Shown: positions 59,330-64,000 of the stretch, in pieces
Position numbering within the stretch: position 1 is the stretch's first letter
How the letters are laid out: every line of letters starts with the position of its first letter
From: Mercurialis annua
Taxonomy: Eukaryota; Streptophyta; Magnoliopsida; Malpighiales; Euphorbiaceae
Assembly (NCBI RefSeq): GCF_937616625.2
Contig: NC_065571.1
Span: 29,450,379-29,514,378, forward strand
DNA length: 64,000 nucleotides
Direction of reading: 5' to 3'
Notes under the pieces: model-generated
The model's database searches: none
The model's input: the letters and a program-made list of their open reading frames with translations, nothing else
Told to the model about the DNA's origin: nothing
Program-made: the position numbers and the translations under genes

Positions 59330-59716
59330 ACGTACATAGCTGTTCCAGCTGAAATACTTGGAATAGTTCTACCACTTCTACTAGGAGTAGCCTTTTTAGT
59401 GCTAGCTGAACGTAAAGTAATGGCTTTTGTGCAACGTCGAAAGGGTCTTGATGTAGTGGGATTGTTCGGATTGTTACAACCTCTAGCAGATGGTTCGAAA
59501 TTGATTCTAAAAGAACCTATTTCACCAAGTAGTGCTAATTTCTCCCTTTTTAGAATGGCTCCAGTGGCTACATTTATGTTAAGTCTGGTGGCTCGGGCCG
59601 TTGTACCTTTTGATTATGGTATGGTATTGTCAGATCCGAACATAGGGCTACTTTATTTGTTTGCCATATCTTCGCTAGGTGTTTATGGAATTATTATAGC
59701 AGGTCGGTCTAGTAAT
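59330..59716 (+). CDS. nad1: nad1 exon 1, NADH dehydrogenase subunit 1
   Basis: Nad1 forms the base of the complex I membrane arm and most of the quinone access channel. The exon encodes the first 129 residues: [58 protein letters not shown] and [16 protein letters not shown] start it at ACG (59330-59332), the usual nad1 start that C-to-U editing turns into AUG. The only other start-like codon is a GTG at 59312, which is not conserved. Length is 387 bp, equal to the usual exon 1. Other expected editing codons include TCG in ADGSKL, CCG in SDPNIG and CGG in AGRSS. In other angiosperms this exon is joined by trans-splicing to exons 2-3 elsewhere; they are not in the window. Confidence 0.96.
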
Positions 59717-59978
59717 TAGGGGGCGGCCGTTCGGTCGCCTATGATACTAGGACCAATAGGTCAAAAAAATGGATTTGTGCCGCAGGTGTTGAACGATCTA
59801 CTCTAAGCAGGTGTGGGCTTACAAGGGCTAGGGCTTATAAACCATTTCTTTCATTCATCAATAGGGCCCTGGTCGGTCACTTTTCCGGGCCGGGATCGAT
59901 AAGTGGAAGTCATAAAAAAGAGATGTTTATCTTCGCACCTCAGATCAAGAAGAAGGGTAGCTTGTCAAGCTGGCCTAT

Positions 59979-60026
59979 ATTTATATGCTTATCTATTAAT
60001 ATAATAAAATAGATAAGCATATAAAT
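59979..60026 (+). repeat. Perfect 19 bp stem, AT-rich hairpin
   Basis: Arm 59979-59997 (atttatatgcttatctatt) is perfectly complementary to 60008-60026 across a ten-base loop. Confidence 0.95.
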
Positions 60027-60132
60027 AAAAAGATTCGCTGTCTTTTAACCGGCTGTTCTTCTTTGTCAACGCTTATAGGTTCGCCTACTTGACTTATGAA
60101 AGATAATGGGGTTCTTCAAAAAGGAAAAGGCG

Positions 60133-60205
60133 CTACTATACAATACATTAGTAGGGTAGGCTAGGCTAACGCTTACTTCTACCCTACTAATGTATTGTAT
60201 AGTAG
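60133..60205 (+). repeat. Perfect 26 bp stem hairpin
   Basis: Arms 60133-60158 and 60180-60205 are perfect inverted repeats; the first begins ctactatacaatac and ends tagggta. The loop is 21 bases. Confidence 0.95.
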
Positions 60206-60452
60206 GGTGTAGTATAATAGGCGAGCGAGTTAGCGAAGACGCTTAGGCTAATAGATAAGAGAGCGTCGGTGCGTAGCCTTCATTCTACTACGCTACGCAG
60301 AGGTTACGAAGTCACTTAGCTCGACGTTAGGAGAGTCAAGAGGGAACGCCATACCTACATAGAAGTTGTTCGCTTACTTTCTAAGGCCTAACCTTTCGCT
60401 CCCCAGGGGCAAAGCCGCTTTGCACTACTTATAGACTACTTAAGATTCACAA

Positions 60453-60505
60453 GGCCCTACTTAGTTTCGCAAGCCTTTGTCATTGTCAGTCAACTAAGTA
60501 GGGCC
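60453..60505 (+). repeat. Perfect 14 bp stem hairpin
   Basis: ggccctacttagtt at 60453-60466 pairs with aactaagtagggcc at 60492-60505 across a 25-base loop. Confidence 0.93.
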
Positions 60506-61804
60506 TGAGGCCCCCTTCGAATCCGTAAATATGAAGAGCATGCCGCAACAAAAGGATGGTCCCCTATGCATTTCATTCTTTCCGGAAGGAAAAAAAAAAG
60601 TACCCCCCATCATGGTGAACCTCTCCTTGTGATCGGGATGAGGTAAATGCCTCCCAGCCGGGGGGCGGATCGAATCGGAGTTTCCTTAGGTAGCCACCGA
60701 CCTACAATTATCCTTAAACTTCCGTGCTTGGTGGAGCAGAAGCGAACAAAGGTACGCTCGCTTGCTGTCTTGTTCTCTACCGCGAACTGGGATCACTCGC
60801 CAGCTAGGTCAGATTGGAGCAACATTTTTTGAGAACATATTACCCATCTTCGGGGACAAGGGGCGGAACGACCTCTCGATCAACTTACTGCAGCCCAGGA
60901 ATAAAAACGTCGTCTAGGCGTTCCCTCTTGCTCTGACCCCCCCCATGCCTAGGACGTTGTCTAGGCCAAGAGCCATAGTTAGTTGCTGTTTTCATTTGGT
61001 TGTTTTTTTTCTCGTTGTTGATACCGGCAAGACCCAGCCAGATGATGTCTACTGGTTGGTAGTGAGAGGACTCTTAGTATCTGCATACCCAAAAGGGGAC
61101 GCTGATTAAAAAACAAGAATTTTTTTTTCTTGCTCTCCCTTAGCAGCGGGAAAGGGGTCTATCTATCTGCCTAGCTTTGGTAGATTTCCCCCAACACAAT
61201 CCACAGAAATTCCACGAATCCCTTGGTGGATAAGTCCGACGACTCAGCAGCAGTGCGGAATTGAGTTTCTCGTCTGGTGGATCTGATCTATAGTTAGGGG
61301 GCAATACATACCAAAAGGTTCGAAGAAGGAACGCACATAAGAGTATATAAGAAACCCACCCTTCTATAGAACCTATTCACATTAGTGAAGCAACTGGATG
61401 CATAAGGGAAGTGCACGTTTGTGAGACCTTAGTCGGGATGCATAGGGGAGTCAACCTACGAGCACGGAAGGGTAGCGGGAGTTCGTAGCTTGTCTTTCTT
61501 TGCTAAGTCAAAAGTGACGTGGCGTGTAGTGAGCTTTCTAGCGGAAGGCAGACTTGAAACTTACTTACAGCTTGCTTTGCTCTGGAGGGAGCTTCCTGAG
61601 TCAGACCAACTTGGCCACCGAATCGTCTGAATGGAATTTATTAGGAAAGCGGCTGTCCCACTCACTAAAAGAGCTCAACAAAGTCACTCCTTGAACAGAG
61701 GCCCGAGCCCTTTAAGGCAGGCTAGATGGATCAAATAGGTGTTTCGTGGGGTGCTAGTCCTTTCTTTTTAATTGAAATAAATAGTTGTAGACCAATACTA
61801 AATA

Positions 61805-61900
61805 AACTGAGCCATATAGGGTCTCAAACCTTATTCAATAGTCGAAATCTGTGTGGTGTCAAATCAAAAAGGACGGTTTGTTACCCTATATGGCTCAGTT
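61805..61900 (+). repeat. 18 bp perfect inverted repeat with 60-base loop
   Basis: aactgagccatatagggt at 61805-61822 is the exact reverse complement of 61883-61900. The right arm (..tggctcagttggt) also has the wording of a tRNA D-arm, but no other tRNA part follows. Confidence 0.9.
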
Positions 61901-63060
61901 GGTGGGTACGGTTCGCTCGCTAATTCAAGCCCTTACAGAACGCATCGTTTTCACTACGGTTTCAGTGAAAAGAAAGGGCTTTAGCAACGAAAGTTTCACC
62001 TTATTTAAAAAAAGAGTTCCGCGTTTTCTTTTCCTCCTCGGGTCATAGGTAAGAAAGTGTAATCAGATCCCTAGGAAGTTACGCTTAGCAGCCGAACCAG
62101 TCAGTATTACAGCTAAAAAATGAACATTGCGACCGTCTTAGCCTTACCTTAGCGGTTAGCGGGTCCTGGTCTGTGATCGATCTATTGCCGACTCGGAACT
62201 TTCAAAGCAGGCTTTGCTGTGATTGTTCGAGAATACTCTTTTGATTTGAGACCTTCCTTTCGTGTTCCCTCGTTTGGTATTGGATCCGGCTTCCTGTCGC
62301 TGTGGCACTTTCTCAAAGGGAATGATTGGGCAAATAGACCCTTAGTATATATCTGCGCAGAATCGGTACCAGTGCCATTCAAGCAAGTTCCTTTTGACAG
62401 AGAGAAGCTTCGAGTCTACTTGACATTGCTTTCTTTCTTCTATGCCTGGGGAAAGCAGTCGTCATGTGGATTCCTTATGTTGTGTATGTGTAATAGCAAC
62501 TTGCCGATGCTAGTCTCTTTCCGTACCTAATTCATTCCTTCTAGGTTGCATATATAATCAGGGCTTCTTTGAAAGCAAATTCCTTGTTATCCATTGAATC
62601 ATCATCGCTTGGGAAATGAGGTAGACGCCCCCGAACCCGAATCCCATTTTGGAGCATTAGTAGGCTGGGTTACGCTAGCTTCATAGCTTTCTCCTGAGGA
62701 TAGATGTCCAGGTGAAACATCGTGATTAGCCGAATCAAGGTCCCAGGTAACAGCGCAGTAACTTACTTTAATGGACTTTGTGAGGAGAAAGAGACCGAAA
62801 CGAGTAAAAAAGGGTCCGTTCAATAGTCGTTCCCCGTCTTGTTATACGCAAATAAGAGTCATAGGTAGTAACAAATCTGAGAACTAAAGGCACAAAGAAA
62901 GATAGAACCAGAGAACGAAGCTCGTGTTGGATAGATCAAAAATCTCCCTGTAAATAGAATGTATCGGTTTCCACCGGGTGAGGAAAAAGCACTTTAGAAA
63001 AGTCTTGCTTCATTCTTTCTGCTCCCCGAAGAGATCATTGTCAACCGACGCCTGCTTAGA

Positions 63061-63113
63061 AGTGGATTCGAGCCACTGACACACAGCTCCGGACTAGGCA
63101 AAAAGTCTTAGTC
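63061..63113 (-). other. T-arm-like sequence with adjacent hairpin (possible t-element)
   Basis: On the minus strand agtgg-ctcgaat-ccact (63077-63061) forms a perfect five-pair T-arm with a seven-base loop. Upstream of it gacta..tagtc (63113-63092) forms a hairpin. No acceptor stem closes the two, so this may be a decayed tRNA, a t-element or coincidence. Confidence 0.3.
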
Positions 63114-64000
63114 ATTCTGACCCACAAGGACTATTAGATCTTTAAAGACAATGGGATCCACGAAGAAGACTAACCACGAAGGGCGAAGGAAACCCGGCTT
63201 GTTGATCAAAGTCAATAGCCCTACGTTCAAAGTCGACCACTCTAACGAATGAGAAACTCTCTCACTCACGTTGACCTTGTAGAGAAACGTATATGAGAGG
63301 TAGGTTAGCTAGTGCAATAATAAGATTTTACCTATCCGAACCAAGGAAAGAATGCCCTTACAGAAAAAAAAAAGGTTGTCCTCTATGTTTACAGCAACCC
63401 GCAACTCTTAATCCCTTGTTTTTAGACTGCTATTGGACTCCTGGTATGCTTCCTTTCTCCGCCTTAGATTTGATCTTTTCTCAATGGTTGCCTTAAAATA
63501 AAGGTAAGAAGGATATACTCGTCGAGGTCTACGGCATCGAGACCTAAAGAATCATCACCGGAAGAAAGGGAAGACTCAGAACTAGACTCGGACATAGAAG
63601 ATTGACAGATCTCCGTAGGGGCCATATGAACTCTACCTTCTCTTATCACTTAGCTCCTTATGGGTTCGCCAGTTGGCTCGTGTAGCAGCCTTTCTCCTTG
63701 GAAAAATTAAGACATCTCTGATCGTTCGTTCCGGGTAGGACTTGATTCATTCGAGTTTTTTCCCTTTTTTTATAGTGTTGTTGACATGGGGCTCGACATA
63801 CCCGACCCGAAATGGGTAGCTTTTCTCGCTTGCTTCCTTTTGACTACTTGAAATACGGACTATCTAAGAAAAAAGGGGAATGGGCCGTGAGTGGTCCTTT
63901 TGCCGTAGTGATCTATAAAGTAGAGGAGAAAAACAGCAAATGGAACAAAGTACCGATCCTTTTTTATGGAATAGCAGGCAAAGTCCTTACCTTACTTACT

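Larger units (their letters stand above)
59717..61300 (+). other. nad1: 5' half of trans-spliced nad1 intron 1 and downstream spacer
   Basis: Sequence after exon 1 begins tagggggcggcc and should be the 5' half-intron, since nad1 intron 1 is trans-spliced in all angiosperms I know of. I cannot define where the half-intron ends. The region contains three perfect hairpins (59979-60026, 60133-60205, 60453-60505) and no coding sequence. Confidence 0.6.
61301..64000. other. Terminal spacer, no gene recognised
   Basis: About 2.7 kb. Frames at 62219-62530 (plus, 103 codons), 62602-62823 (minus) and 63464-63649 (minus) match nothing I know. Contains the inverted repeat at 61805-61900 and a T-arm-like sequence at 63061-63077. 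Confidence 0.5.

Noticed and set aside
1..64000. Plant mitochondrial promoter motifs (CRTA/ATTA with AAGAGA-like boxes)
   Set aside because: Candidates near 3949 and 60255 do not lie at a sensible distance from any gene, and the motif is too short to call by eye.

Overview
This window is angiosperm mitochondrial DNA. The evidence is pieces of fragmented NADH dehydrogenase genes split by group II introns, cytochrome c maturation genes (ccmB, ccmFN), nad6, an rpl10 reading frame, codons that need C-to-U RNA editing (for example nad1 starting with ACG), very low gene density, short dispersed repeats, tRNA-like and rRNA fragments, and decayed nuclear-type retrotransposons in the spacers. I cannot place the species. 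Rpl10 retained in the organelle and an unsplit ccmFN reading frame fit many dicots and monocots.

Layout. 1-3000 (+): 3' part of nad7 intron 2, exon 3, all of intron 3, exon 4 and the 5' part of intron 4; exon 5 does not follow. 5.4-5.9 kb (-): LINE endonuclease relic. 10.3-12.3 kb (+): a tRNA-Pro-like sequence with a clean 52-base insertion, then ccmFN broken by two in-frame stops. 13.1 kb (-): tRNA-Gln-like relic. 16.8 kb: 5S rRNA-like scrap. 18.7-20.3 kb (-): Ty3/gypsy RNase H and possible gag relic. 22.5-23.1 kb (+): ccmB. 23.4-23.7 kb (-) and 26.4-26.6 kb (+): two different Ty3/gypsy reverse transcriptase scraps. 33.7-34.4 kb (-): nad6, with a tRNA-like t-element across its stop codon. 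36.9-39.2 kb (+): decayed LINE. 41.9-42.7 kb (-): Ty3/gypsy gag-protease. 42.7-43.7 kb: AT-rich island of unknown origin. 44.9-45.3 kb (-): rpl10. 46.9-47.9 kb (-): decayed unidentified coding cluster. 51.0 kb (-): SSU rRNA scrap. 52.3-52.5 kb (-): isolated last exon of nad2 with the 3' end of its intron. 56.9-57.8 kb (-): Ty3/gypsy integrase. 59.3-59.7 kb (+): nad1 exon 1 and the 5' half of its first intron, normally trans-spliced, followed by large perfect hairpins.

How it fits together. nad1, nad2, nad6 and nad7 encode complex I subunits. ccmB and ccmFN belong to the cytochrome c haem delivery and ligation pathway. rpl10 encodes a mitoribosomal stalk protein. None of nad1, nad2 or nad7 can be made from this window alone. 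For nad1 this is normal trans-splicing. For nad7 exon 5 and nad2 exon 4 the partner exon is absent where cis-splicing would need it, which points to recombination inside the introns. The strongest points for follow-up are the broken nad7 and nad2 introns, the two stops in ccmFN, the tRNA-Pro-like insertion, the t-element overlapping nad6, and the hairpin cluster after nad1 exon 1.
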